Shown one piece after another: positions 9,701 through 24,700 of a stretch of DNA of 64,000 nucleotides. The position numbers were made by a program, and so were the translations under genes. The notes beneath the pieces are model-generated. The model did not search any database and was not told where the DNA came from. It saw nothing but the letters and a program-made list of their open reading frames with translations. How positions within the stretch are numbered: the stretch's first letter is position 1; every line of letters begins with the position of its first letter. Source of the DNA: Sapria himalayana (lineage: Eukaryota; Streptophyta; Magnoliopsida; Malpighiales; Rafflesiaceae); contig JAREIK010000385.1 in the NCBI GenBank assembly GCA_029783825.1, positions 3,764,501 through 3,828,500 of the forward strand, in the 5' to 3' direction.

Positions 9701-12700
9701 GAGGAATCTCTAAGCAAATCATTTAATGAATCCAATAATCAACCTATCTCAGCCAATAATCTATAGTACTCTTGATCGTCCTTCTAAAAAGTAACTCATC
9801 ACAACTCTCTGTTATGATCACTCTTTCTATAATGTGTGCACTATACTAAATAACTTTTCTTTTTGTTTATATTGGGAGAGAGTACGAGAAATTCGATTCC
9901 TCATGCCTCGAAGGTGTGTAGTAATAGATATTTCTCAACTAAGTCTCATTGACATCTTCAAGACAAAGTATCAGACTATAAGATGATAAATCTCAAATCT
10001 TGAAGGAATGTCAGGAGATACTCCTCACGTTCCCGTCTACTATGAATACCTCTAAAAACCAAATAGCTAGCTGAGCGAAGGAAATAAAATGATAATTTGC
10101 TCTTGCTCTGTAGGCCCCTCTAGGCTCAATCATAACAAATGAGAATTCATGTCTCGACCATAAGAAAATAAAAACTTTTTTTTTTCACCCTCCCCCCAAT
10201 CCCCCTTTATCAACCACATGGTAAATACATATGACAAACTTTCTCAGTAGTAATCATGATCAAGCATATTTAATTTTGAAGTTCTTATGAGATCCAATGT
10301 ATTGGTGATAATTTAAATATATTTGACCAAAAGAGAATAAATAAGGAGGAATTAGTAAATAATCATGCCTTATTCATCACAACACAGGAAGAATTCTCTG
10401 TTAGATAGTCAAGTTTCCCTTGAGTAAAGAACCATATGTAAACTCCAATACCTCATTTCATACATTTCATATGTCCTAACTTTCACATAGCAATAATTGC
10501 AATTTTTTTCTCCTTTCACCTAATCTCCACAACCTAGCAAATAAATATCATAGTAATAACATGCACATGCATGCCTTTGCACCACACAATCATGCTACAC
10601 TATCACACAATATCACTTGCACACACAATGCCCCTTGCACAAATTGTCATTCACACCACGTCACGTGGTTGTTTGTGCCATATACTTCACATCATACTGC
10701 TACAAGCACACCCACATTGTTGCTAACCCACTATAATGCATGCACATACTACATTGGCACTATCTCTCTCTAGAATGTGCAAACTCAAGCTCTAATGTCA
10801 TGATAAAATTAAACACAATATGTATTAGATATTATGAAAAATTATAAATTATTGAGATAAACTATAAAATATTATGTAATTAATTATAAATCAACTATAA
10901 AATATTATGTTTTTCTAAAACATAACTTTATCTCTTAAAAAAATAACCTAAAGTCAATTGTATCTAAATTTAGTGTAGATGTTAAGCAAAAGATCATGTT
11001 GATTATGAATTAAACTTGTAAATAGATCATAGGTCTTTCAAATATATTTAAAAAAAAATAGTTTGTGAATTTAGGGTAGATGTTAGTTTCATAAACTTTT
11101 AAATAAATCAACATGATAATAAAAAATTATAGTTTCAATAACAAATTCTAGATTATACTTATATTAATATTTCAAGAAAAATGAAAATGAAACCATATTA
11201 TAAAAAAAAAAGTAGTGCACTGCATGAGAAAAGAAGAGAGAAACAATTAACAAAATAATAATAACAGTAATGTTACTCGGGCAAAGCACTTATGCGAGAC
11301 TCTTTTGTGTACGCCGCGCTATGTGCCAAAACAGGAGAAGTCTTCTCCAACTCAGATTTTAAACCCTGAAAACCGCAATAAAAAGCAAATTTGATGCTCA
11401 AGAACCATAAGTAAATATTGACCACGTGTAACATATAAATTTACATGTTGCCACGTGCAGTGCAGACAAATGAGTGGTGTGGTTCTGCAATCATAATCAT
11501 CAAAATCTAGCTAGCTGACATAAACTAAGCATAGAACAACAAAAAGTAGAATTTATTCATAACATATTTCAAATTAATTTATGTTTGAATTTTGTAATTT
11601 TCAGTTTTCAATTTACTTTTAGATAAATTTTTTTATTATTTTCCTCATTATGAATAAAAGAACCCAGCTTGTGGGCTGCTCAATCTATTAGTCCATTATA
11701 TAAAGGTGTAAGTATGTGTGCAGATACTTTACCGTTGGTATCAAAAATCAATTGTACTTCTTCACACCAACTCACTCTTGGTATCAAAAATTATTTGTGT
11801 GACACCAATTCATCGTTAATATCCATTGAGAAAACAATAATATCATGTTAGTATCAAAACTCATCTCTAAAACATTATTATATATTTTTTATGTTTCATG
11901 TACTATTCGTATTGTGACTTATTCTTTTATTTCATACTCATTGATTTTTTATTTAAAAGTCAATAAAAAAAAATAAGTATTCATTTGTATTTTAATATAT
12001 TTTCAACTTGTTCAATGAGTATTATAGTAATCAATAATATGTCATCAAATTTATTAATTATGATAAGATATCACAAATTCTTATTTTGTCTGCCATACAT
12101 GTATGAGCAAGAATGTATTTGACATCATACATTCAAACATATAAAAATCCAATAAGAAATTAGATATGTTATTATACATGCAGGGTCCGGCACGGTTCAG
12201 TTGAGGTCAGGCCTACGGTCCAAAATTCCCAGGTTTGGCTTGATCCGGGTCAGAGCATAACCCTAATTTTTAAAATATTAAGGTTTTGGTGGCGCATCGC
12301 CGCACCGCCGTCACCCATCAGCGTCGGCTCATCATGACCATGCTCTGTGCATGGTCAAGCGTGCCGTGCCTAACAATGCATGCAGGCCAAAATCTCTCAG
12401 CCCAGCACGGGCATAGACACAGGTCATTCTTGTGCCGTGCCGGGCTAAAAAAGCCCTGCCCATTTGAAACTTCTAGCCTCAATAAAAACTCATATATTTT
12501 ATAATAACTATTAGCAATTATAAATATTTTACTTTATTAATTCTAATTTTTAGTTCATGTATTTTTTTATTTTTCAATATTGTTAAAATAAATAAATTAA
12601 TAAATAAATAAATAAATAAATATATATATATATATATATATAATATAATCTATTTAATAAAGATATTAAAAAATAAAAAATGAAAGTATATTATGATACA

Positions 12701-15700
12701 TATCAAATAGCTTTCACACTTTCTGTTTGATATTATATACCAGATTTCCTTATGTTAACACACCCTCATAAAATTATGTTGCAAAAAATAAGAATACAAA
12801 TTTAGCTAAGATAACTCAAATACTTTTTTTTTGATAATTATGATCCAAGATACTTTTGGAAAGATATGATATTAATCACAAACAAGCTTATCAATGAAAT
12901 ATCTTATTCAATCATTTCTCATCATATATCATTTCAAATGACTTTCTACAAAAATATTATTTAGCTTGCTTCTCATAATCTTTGAGAATGTGTTTTGTTC
13001 TTGATTTCTCACCAATTCATAATAAGATAACACATAGACACAGAGCTTTGAGATATACCTTTTGTTGTCATTTCAATATTCAAAAATAATACAAATATTT
13101 TTAACAGAGTATAATAAAACATTAGTGAATAATAATACTATCATTTTTGAGTAGAACTCCTTTTTAGCAAGACTAAAAAAAATACAAGTCCAAAAAAACA
13201 TATTTAGACCTAATATTTTTCATTATTCCTCCTCCCACCCTCTTAGTTCTACAATTAATAGAGCCACTCATCGACTACATTCAAACTAGGGCTAGCTTGG
13301 ACTAATCAAGCCCAGGTTAGTGCTAGGTTTGCAAATAGCTCGATTCAACCCAGCATGACTTTGCACGACCTTGGTTGCCAACTAGCCACCAAGCCATATC
13401 AAGCTTCCATATTTAATATATGTGTCGGGCTAGTAGGGAAGCCTTATTGGGCCACAACAAAAAAGAGTGGTGTGATCCCAACACATATTTTCCACCTCTA
13501 TAAAAATATGTAATATATGATGAATATAGTGATGATATTAAATCACATAACATCTTGCACGACATGCAAGATAAGAAAACTTATACCAACTCTAACTTGC
13601 ACGACATGTTTACTTTCATATACGAATAAATGGGCATCACACCATAGAACAAACTATAGTCACACCACATAACAAACTAAATAGTAACATCACCTCAATG
13701 TGCAAAGTACACATACATTGACACACTACTCTTCTTTGATTCACACATAGTGCAAATTGCACCAACGCATCCATTGTGCACAATCATGCACCTACCCACA
13801 CACACACACACACACACACATGTGAGTGCATGAAATATCATGAACCACATGCAGTGCACCCAATGTGCACCATTGATATCGACACAGTCTGGCTCACATA
13901 ATGGATGTGCGGCATGAGTCTACCACATTCATAATCCTCTCTCTATTTCACAAACACCCAATGCACATATGTATTGTGTTGTTACAATGAACACCTCACT
14001 CACTCCCTAGTAAACACCCACTTTCTTTTGATACCTATGTTTTCACTCATACTATGTAAAAAAATAACTCAATAATCAATAAAAAATATATAGTTGGATG
14101 TATAATTAGTTTTTAAATTAGGACAACCAAAATATTATGTACTATCATTGATAAAATTTCACATTAAAAAATAATGAAATAAAATACAAATTGTAACTGA
14201 CAAATTTTAAATAGTAATAAATTATTTTCATTTACAAGATTGCATTTTTTTTGTCTGCAATATTCACATAGAAGAGTTATTTTCATAAAGAAATGACTTC
14301 AAACGAAATTTCAAATAAGACAAATTACATAGTTTATTTAATTAATACAAAAAAAAAATGAAAGAGAACTAACTTAACAAAAAAATACCTTCAAATTAAT
14401 ACATATGTTGACTACACTTAATAAAATAGTAAACACAAATAATTGCATAAGTTGAAACAATTATTTTTTTATAGTAAATAATAAGCACGAATAGGTACGC
14501 ATGAATCAATCATTTAAGGTTATATAATACAATCAAATTCAATTTGTAGACTACTAAAAATATTATATAATATCAACTAATTATCAAAAACTTAAATTGC
14601 AAGATTCGCATGCAATTATTTAAATAATTTTTTTTTCATAGGCAACCTCGTTTCATGAAAATGTAACAACATGATAATTATTTAATATCCATTACAAAGT
14701 ACATTTTCAAAAGGATGAACAGAATTATCTGTGAAATAATTTGAATCAGACATTTTCTCAAAGAGATCAAATATATAATTTCTTGTCTCATTATTCTCTA
14801 TTATGATATTGAACCAGAGAGGCAAATAGCTTATAACACCATGTTTCACAAGGGGATAAAACATATTTATATAGATTGTTTCTTTCATAGAAAAAACAAT
14901 TCAAAATGTAACTATTACTACTACAACCTAAACTCCTACAAAAAATTAAGTAACAAATATTTAAAAAAAAACTTGAAGAGATTCTGATGAAGACATCCAT
15001 TTTTATTGTATATACCAATGACAACACCTTCAAGAGAACATCCCACACAAAGTTTTGAAACCAGAGAGAGCCTCTATATAAAGTTTATGGGAAAACAAAC
15101 TAATTATTGCATCGTTATGTATCAACCAAACATTACTATTCTATTTATCAAACCACCCCCCCCCCCCCCCCCCCCTTTTTTTTTGTTTTTCTTTCTTGTC
15201 ATTATCCACCCTCATGTGTAACATTCAAATTGTATAAAAACAAACTAATTATTGTTTTTAAGAAGAAACTGAGTTATTTTTCTTTTGTTCTTGACCTTGA
15301 ATTTGGCATTGGATTATCCAGTAAATATATTGGGTGGGTGTGTGAAACCTCGCCCACTTTTTATGCTTCTCCCAAAGCCTTCTAAAAAAAGTTGAGCATC
15401 CATTCATACAAGTGGTGTCAAATAATCTATGTCGAAATGACCCATTTTTTAGGCCCATCCAGGCCACCATGATATACCAGTTACCACAAAGTTTTTATTA
15501 CGTGTAATGTTGTGCCGGCATGGTTCTTAATATAGACAGCACATCACTGCCCATTGACATGTCTTTTTTCTTGGATCATGTCAATTCTAAGCAAGCAAGA
15601 TCAGACATGGTCAAGCTAGCCAAATTTATTTTAGGCTAGCTTAGTTTGTTATAGGCAGGCTTAGGACACACGGACCCATGACTGGGAGTGTTAAGCCCCC

Positions 15701-18700
15701 TTTTCTTTTTCCCTCAAACATAATTATCACATTATCAAAGGCTTTTAATCGTACCCTTCCAATAATCAATGATAAAAAATTTTAATAACTATAAATATAT
15801 CTCCGAAATATCCTTAAATTCTAAATATCGATATATCCATTAATACCGATATATTTATTTTTAATTAGTGCTCACATACAAATACACATCGATATATATT
15901 TGATATATTCATAAATTCTATCGATATATCCATAGAAACTGATATTTTAATCTTTGCCAATAACTATTAAAAATGGGTATAAACATATACACAATTCATG
16001 TGAAATTTTAAAATCCTATGTGAGAATTTGATTCCCAATTTCAATTCAAACTAAAATACACCAAATTCGACTAAATCCCAAATTTATTCTGAACAAGTTA
16101 ATCTTAATTTAATCAAATTTTCACAAAACTCTAACTTGGGAAATTGAATTTCCAATTTCAATAATCCTCAATTTCATACAAATAATTCTAATTTCATACC
16201 ATTCTTATAATTAAATAATTTAAAATCCTAACCAATTAAAACCTCCAATTCCCATAACCCTAAATTGGTCCTAAAATTATGTGTTTTCCTTTTATTCTCG
16301 CCAGAAAGCCTCCAATCCCCCCTCTAAACCCAAAAAAAAAAATCGCTGCCTTTAACCCTCTAACCAAATCTCATAAACACCTTTTAATTCATACATATTT
16401 CCTAATTTCCAAAATGAAGAAAATCAAAAATTTAAATCTAATAATTCAATCTCACAAGGCCCACAACTTTCTAACAGAATGATCATTACACCTGGGTCAC
16501 ATAATACAATACTAAATCCTAATTTTTAAATTTTAATTTTTCTAAATATTTAAAATATGCTAAAAGAAAACATGAGATCTAATATTCACATCAAGTCTCA
16601 TCTTTTTTTTATTTCTTTCAAATTTAGCATTCAAGATCTTTAGTTGCCAACTTGAGCATGTGACGTAGCTTTGAATTTTTAGTTTGTTTTAATTTTATTT
16701 TTTAATATTTATTTAAGTATGGATAGCAACAACTACAGTGTGAGTAACCCCTATCCAAACATTATTTTATAAATTCTTGAAGTACAATTATATTTCATAT
16801 TGTGTTTCTTTTAGAATTTTTAAAATTTTATTACTTAATTTTCTACAAGTTATATATGCATCATCCCACTGATTGGACTCATCCGTGGGAGCAATTAGAT
16901 TTGGTAAACAATTTTCTACTTTTCATTTTTTTAAGTTAAGATAAAAAGATATTATATAATTTTCACTTCACCATTTTAACATAATTAAACAGTTTTCCAT
17001 GAGTAATTAGAAACCCCTTTGGAAGGTAGTATGATATGCACCCCAACACTCTACTTATGATCATTGATTTAGAATAAGTACATTTATCTGGCATCATTTG
17101 AAACTCATAAAATTCAATAACCAATCATGTGTCTATAAACTATAGTAGCACAATATAAGCCTCAATTTACCCGCACAAATATAACTCGATAGCTTGCCAC
17201 GTGTCACTAAAAAAAAATTATTTGCTACAAAAATACACCCATAGTGCTCCACTTATGTTTTGCCAAATGGAAATAATTATTAAAGTATCATTAAAAAAAG
17301 TGAAAAAAACTCATTGAACGTGAAAATTATGAGCAATATGAAAGATAAAATATTTAAGCTTGGAGATTTAAATGGAAGAAACAATAACTTACATGCTTTA
17401 ACCCTTCTTGCAAATGGTTCACCTCATGTGAGATGTGGCATTTAAGGGAAAAAACTAATTCTGTCTCTGTGCTTTCTTCACCACTCTCTTGACAGTGTAT
17501 TCTGATATTTGAGAAATAAATTGAAAAAAAGAATAACAGAGCATGAGCTTAGTGACATAATGTGCTGACATAAGCATTGCATTGCATTGATATTACAGTT
17601 TATGTAAAAGACATAATATGCTCAATGCCAGCAATATATTATAACACAAATAACAAAAGGTTTTCAACAAAATCTATTGCAAAAACAAGATAATTCATCC
17701 AAGCACAATCAAGCATTTAAACTAACTGAGATTTGTAGACATTATTGCACCATTTAATTTCTTTTTTTTTTTGTACTTCTTATTTTAGTGTGTGTGTGTG
17801 TGCGCGCGCGCACATAGCTTAAGCATGCCCATATCACATCAATATCAGCTCTATATACATACATACATATATATATGTGTGTGTGTGTGTATGTGTTACA
17901 ACTAATTATTCATTAAATAAAAATTATGTATTTAATTTTTATTGTATTATTTAAATTAGTAAACTAAGAGCAGTAAAAATATTAACTCATAGTCAATGTT
18001 TGGTTGTTGTTGCTAATTGGCATTGATGGATATTTTCTAATTTCTAATTTCTATACTATCAGATGATAATATGATGAATTAGAATGAAGTTGATAGTAGA
18101 TACATAAACACGATTATTATTTTTAATTTATATATTATTAATTACATGTAGCTATGTAATTATTGAAATAGAAAGTGATATAGAACTAACAAATAATGCA
18201 TATAAATGTCAAAAAATTCAAAAAAAAAAAATCAAAAATAATAAATAAATATGATTGAATTGATGTTGTATAATTATATTTATTAATTATCAAGACTAGA
18301 AATATTAGATAATATTTATTTAAACTTTATTTAATTTATATTATGTTTATGTCATATTAAATTTTTTGTTTTTCTAAAATTTACAATACATTATAGCTTT
18401 AAATTTACAAAGATTATAAGTCATACATCAATATTTGTATGATTCAATATACATAAAGTACAACTGAGTGCTTTACTATCAATTATTCATTAATTATACA
18501 TTCTCATCTTATAAATTTATCAATAGACTAAGTGAGGATTACATGACAAGTATCAATTGAGTAATTTTTATTTACTGTAAGACATATCAATCATGATAAT
18601 ATATTAAAATTTCATGTCTGGCAAGTCAAGAAGATACTAGAAAAAACACATTTCATCTTATTAATTCAAACAATAGAAATATTATAGGATTATCATGGAT

Positions 18701-21700
18701 AATAAGCTAAAATATTTTGTTAATGTTGTTGATGATTGTATAATAAATACACGATGATAAAATTTTAAAGAAAAATTTCAAATTTTGATATTTTAAAAAT
18801 AATTAGGAAAAAAAAAAAAAAGTTGGGCTATAACATTTAAAAATAAAAAAATCATAATGTTTTTAAAAATGGTTGTCATTAATTTTCTCAATTTTTTGGA
18901 GAAGATTGAATAATTCACCAAATATTTTATATTCGCACTCATAAATAGAATGAAATTGATATGAGAATAGAATAATATTTAATTGAGTTGATTAGAATAC
19001 ATTTATACATAAAAATATTCTTAAACATTTTTGTAAAAAAAAATTGATATTAATCATAAACTTCTTCATCAACCAAATAATATATCATATCCTCTTATGG
19101 CATATCCTATATTATATATTATATCTAGAAGATGCAGCTTGGGCCCAAGACAGCACGACCAGCCCGTGCAAGCTGATTTTGGCCCGGTTGGCCAAACCAA
19201 TCTACTCTAGACCTAACAAATGACCTAATCTAACCTTGAATGAACCCAGACTAGTGTGGAACTAATCCAAACTAACATAGAATGAACCTAAACTAGCTTG
19301 GACCTGACACCGATTAGCTTGGCCAAGCCTGACTGGGCTTGGTTAAAATGTATCATTTGAGCCGGGTAGCCCGAGCACAACCCACGACATGGCACGGTTC
19401 AAAGCTATGCCTAAATGTGCCATGAGGTGGCCCATGGATCGGCTTGGGCAATAATGAAACAAACATTTTGCAATGAAAGGTGCGGAAAGGCACGACCCTG
19501 CATGACGGCCAATGCAGGGTCCTTTGACATGACTAGGCTTGGCATTTCATGGCATAATCGGGTATGATCCTGCATGATAAGGCATGAATAGATTAAACAG
19601 AAGACAAGAGTAATGCGGGCTACACATTTTTAAAATCATGCAGAGCTTCCAATTTTTAGAGTCATGCCACATAGCATTGCCCATGCTAGAAAGCATGTCA
19701 AACCACACATGACACAATGGCCAGACTAGGCATATAGAAATAGGGCGTACTAGAATGGCACGAACCTTTTGATACTTCTAGGTAGAGAGAATTTGGATGC
19801 TTGTGACATTCAAAACACATTATTTGGGTACTCTACTACTCAAAAAAAATTTATATCTTACTCAAAATAGATATATAAAAAGATTACGAGTGTGGTTATA
19901 ACATTCTTGGAAGACAAATCTTTTTTAAAGGACTCAATTCAAGAGAATGTATTTTCTAACAAAAATAAAACAAATTTTCTTGCCTGATTATTATTCCTAG
20001 TAAAGTAATAATTACTTTTACTTATGTTGCTGCACTTCATACTACTAACATAACAAATTTTGAGAAAAATAATGAAACTCCTCTTCTTGAAAATAGTAAT
20101 AACTCCCCTTGAGATATGTGTCAACTGTCAGCAAAATCAAAATGATATGAGTGTCCAACTGGACACTAGATATGAGACTTCCTATGAAATAAAAATAATA
20201 CTAAGAAATTTTATGATTCAAACCTAAAGATATATAATAGTGTTGTATATAATTTATTTTGATTAACTCTTTTGTATAACCAAAATATTTTTTATTTTAA
20301 TATTTTTTAATGTTAGTGTAGGAAAGAAAATATTGAGAGGTTAGGAATACAGCAATAACACAATAGCAGAGATTTCACTGCCTGGTCAGTAGGCTAAAAA
20401 AATTTTAGGAGCACAATCTGGTCCATCTAAGTGATCTGGATACTCTGTTTACTAATATAAATATACGTTTTCTATTCTATTTTTTTCCTGCTATTTTTCT
20501 GAGCAACTATTCTCTTGTCTCTCTCTCTTCTGTGCGATTTTTCTAACTGCTGCTCACAAACTTGGATATATCATTTGTTGTTTTCTTCTTCTTCTTCTAA
20601 GTCTGTAAAATTACAACTAGTTAAAAGTGAAATTCCTAACAAATAGACAAACACATTCACATTATTTCCAAGACAAGTCTCCTACTGCATCAACCAATTC
20701 AATTTAAAGTTATCACTTCAATCGTTTAATTGCATTACAAAATGAACCAAAAACATATTCTACCTAATGATAATTATCACAAATACTCTATTAATCTCAT
20801 TTGGTACTTCCTATTCTGATAAATGATGTTTGTTCTCTTTTAATTTTTTTAAAGATATATAATATACTTAGCATTCAAAATGACAATACATTATGTTGAG
20901 TGAACTAAGTATGACTATTTCTAATCATACATGAGTTCTTGTCCCAAAATATTAAAAAACTTATACTAGAATGTAAATGATTATACACGAAAAATAATTT
21001 ATCTTAAACAAAGATTGATCAGTACAAAACTAAGTTGATAGTCAAAGAATTCACACAAATTTATTATATAATTTATTAAGATAATTTTTTCCATGTAGAA
21101 AAGATAACCACTATTAAATTATATTTTATTGTTTGTAATAGATTACATCTATATCAGCAAGATGAGACAAATGCATTCGTTCATGATTATTTGAAGAAAA
21201 TATATATATATATATATGTAGTAGTCTCAAATTTTTCAATCTAGGGAGTACAAGAATATTATGTAGACTAGAAAATATTATTCATGGCCTGAAATAATCT
21301 CTGAGAACATTGTTCAACAAATTCTCTTCAAAGCTCACTATTTATAAACTTAGGATATTTTTAATTCTTTTTTTATCAATTAAAATCATGAAAATAGTAT
21401 ATGATTTTAATAATATATATTAATAATATTCTTATTAAATGAAATAAGCTGATCGGTATATCTCAACTAAAGTTGTCCTTGCGGACTAAATTTCAAACAA
21501 ATAATTTATGAAATCTTTGATACTTCTAGAACATTAAGGTTGCATACTCAAAAGAAAATTTTTCTTTATCAAATAAGATATTTTTTAAATATTTTATATG
21601 ATCTTACCATCATAAGATATATATCGATTGACTCGTTATTTCATGCGAACATGGATTTGTCCACAAGTATCAATCCTTCAGTTGACTCATTCAAATATAA

Positions 21701-24700
21701 AAGAATTTGAGGGAAAAATAAAGTGTTTAATAACAATCAAACTATATATCATTTATATTGTTAATATAGTAAGTAATAAAATATGAGTCTAATGATAAAA
21801 GAGAAAAATTGCACAACTCTAAAGGAGACGAGTTCGATCAACAAACATGATGAAAACAAGCCTCATGATATCTTTACCAAATGCCCTATTTATACATCTA
21901 GGGTGGGGGTCTTACATGCCCCAACGAATACAAGGGAGAGATCGACCACTAAGTTTTATATTTTTCTTCAATGCAATCATATCACTTCAAAAAAGTAAAC
22001 AACATACCATTATTTTTAAATTCAATATAAATTCAAACCATGACATCAATTATTTATGAGTTTTAGTTGATCAATTACTTATTATAGATTCGGACCCATC
22101 TATTCAAAGACTAATGATACTTTACTATGATAGTCAGATAGATAGACATATTATTATCACTCTGATGTTCTATAAGTGAACAAAACATGTTAAGATTAAT
22201 TATTATTTCATTAAAAAAAACCCAGAATGATTGATAATTACTACCTATGTTTTTTTTCAGTGAGGAGCACATAGACATCATTACAAAAATTCTTAAAGAA
22301 TCACATTTATTATTCCTCTCTTCCAAGTTAAGTGTTGGTGAGAAAAATGCACCAGCAAGAAGATGATGTTATAATTTATCATTGTTTATTTATTTATTTA
22401 TTTATTTTCTCTTTTAGTTTTCATGAGAATATTCGACAGGTAGATTGCTTCAACTTGAGTATATATATATATATTGTTATTTGTAAGTTTGAACAAATAA
22501 TGAAAAACATAAACATCATTATTTTCCTTACCTCACTCCTCAATCACTCCTTTTACAAGAACCCAAATTGCACGAAACCATGAATGGAACTATTGTTATG
22601 AGACTTACTTTTTCATTTTCTATTTTTAATCTAATAAGATACTATAGAAGTACCAATTGGGTATTTATTGAAATAATCTTTGTCAATTATTTCCACCGAT
22701 AAAATTTCATTTCCAAAGTTATGTTTGACTGAAATTCTTTATTTACAAAATAAACAACCAATAATGCAACAACCCATCTGAGAAAAGGACACAAGTTTCA
22801 TTCTACTCAACTCAGAAAATCAATTGCAAATATACAGAAATCTAGCACAAATAAAATGAATTACTCAGAAAACTGAAAATGTTTTATAAATGTAGCAGAA
22901 ATAGAATAAATTTAGCATCCAATGCTGGCGGGCAAGAAAGAATAGTTGTTACTTTATGCACTGAGAATATTCAAGGAAATAACATCCAATGCGTGGTAAA
23001 ATGAAGAGAAACAAAACGTCTCATTAGAACATGTAAAAGAAATTTAAAGCATCTACCTGCTTGTAAGTTCAATGCCAAAAAGTTCTTTCACTACATCGGG
23101 ATCATTGCTGAAAATATGTACAAGAAAATGTATTATTAAAGTTATGCCTAAAAAAGTCGCAGCACCAAATAAAATTGATCTGAAAAAATGTGCATATATT
23201 AAAATGAAACACTTTGTACAAAAATTAATGAATAAACAAGCTCAACAAAATCAATTTTAAACAAAATACAAATAAAAAAATGCTTATTAATTAATTTCAC
23301 AAAATAAAAAATAACACCACAAATATTTAGGAAAATAATCAAATTATGATTTGGATGGCATTCATAATTACATGAGTGTGCACACTTACGGCATAGTCTA
23401 TAATAAAGTAATGTAAACCCTCTTACATAATTATAAACATACTTCAAATAATCAAATTATGATTTGGTTGGCATTCATAATTACATGAGCGTGCACACTA
23501 ACGGCATAGTCTATAATAAAGTAATGTAAACCCTCTTACATAATTACAAACATACTTAAAATAAGTAACTTAAAATAAAATAATAAAACATAAAATTAGA
23601 AATAATAATTATTTAAAAAAAAAATTGAATTGATTGGTCTCTAAACATTTTTATAAATTTTAAGGTAAATGAAATTGCATACAAAAAACATTTACTCAGA
23701 AAAATCTACAAGCAAAAATGTGAGGTTCAGCAAATTTTTAAAGAGATATAAATTGATAATATAAATTAGATAATGAGTCAAAAAAATTAAAATAATTGTG
23801 AAACAAATTATATTTAAGAATAATATTTATAAGTTGAATGATAGACTACAAACTAAAAAAAAATAACTTTTATAAGTTGGCTAACATAAGGAATAAGAAT
23901 AACTAAGACATTAATCAAATAAAATATAGTAAAAATAAAAATAAAATCATAATAAAAAATCAAAAAAATATCAAAAAAAGACAAAAGATATATTTTTATC
24001 ATCTTTTTAAATAAATTAATAAATTTAGATTTGAATATTAAAGCAATTGATTATTAAATGACTTTTGATATGTAACCAAGTTAAGACAATATTAAAGAAA
24101 CTCTCATGAAATGAATATCAAAAAAATATTAAGGCATAACATGGTGCATTAAAGATGACGTTCTATCCCGCCATCTCCAAATATGATATTCATGTCTATA
24201 CTCGAAGCATCACTACTATTACTACTACCATCATATCTAGTATCGTAGTATGTAAAGAATTCAGTCAACTTCTCATAAATGAATCTTTTATGTTAGTCTT
24301 CTTGATTCATGCACGATGATATGTATGTCAGAATATTTTCTACCTATTTCATATTAACCATAAGGTCCATGCAAATGACCAAAAAATAAAGAGATACAAT
24401 AATAGAACAATACTTTAAATATTTAGATTTCATCTCTACAACCATATCGCTAAATTTCGAGGAATCTCTAAACTTCCTAAACATGCTACTAATATTACAT
24501 ATACAATAGACTACAATACAAGTTATGAGAGTATAAACAAAAATACACATATTTGTTGTGTAATAAAAAATTTTCAAAATTTTCAAAAATAAAATTTCTG
24601 CAGCTCAGTCAGTGTTGACAATAATAAGTTCGCAACTGTTACTATTGATGTAGTCGAATATCACGTATTCATATCCAATACATAACTCCAACATAATATA

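Larger units (their letters stand above)
8900..11276 (-). other. UBP6 intron with diverged tandem repeat and CA-rich block
   Basis: 2.4-kb intron. It contains the three-unit repeat at about 9075-9570 and a C/A-rich block at 10540-10760, which ends near 10784 with AGCTCTAATGTCATGAT, resembling a decayed reverse-strand primer-binding site of an LTR element (AGCTCTGATACCATG-type). The remainder is AT-rich with nothing recognisable. Confidence 0.7.
11366..17392 (-). other. 6-kb UBP6 intron
   Basis: Holds a degenerate non-autonomous hAT copy (12178-12475), (AAAT)n-(TA)n at 12597-12641, GC-richer degenerate segments at 13262-13480 and 15485-15705 (words such as GCTAGCTTGG, GGCTAGCTTAG, shared with 19126-19780), the CA-rich block 13690-13990, and a run of 20 C at 15156-15175. 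The rest is AT-rich with no recognised feature. Confidence 0.7.
17502..23056 (-). other. 5.6-kb UBP6 intron
   Basis: Holds a (TG)n-(CG)n tract at 17788-17814, a second TG/TA microsatellite at about 17868-17890, a degenerate hAT copy (19126-19780) and, directly after it, about 2.3 kb of a dispersed repeat shared with 47.9-49.3 kb. Small microsatellites also occur at 21200-21217 and 22461-22473. No exon-like segment seen. Confidence 0.75.
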
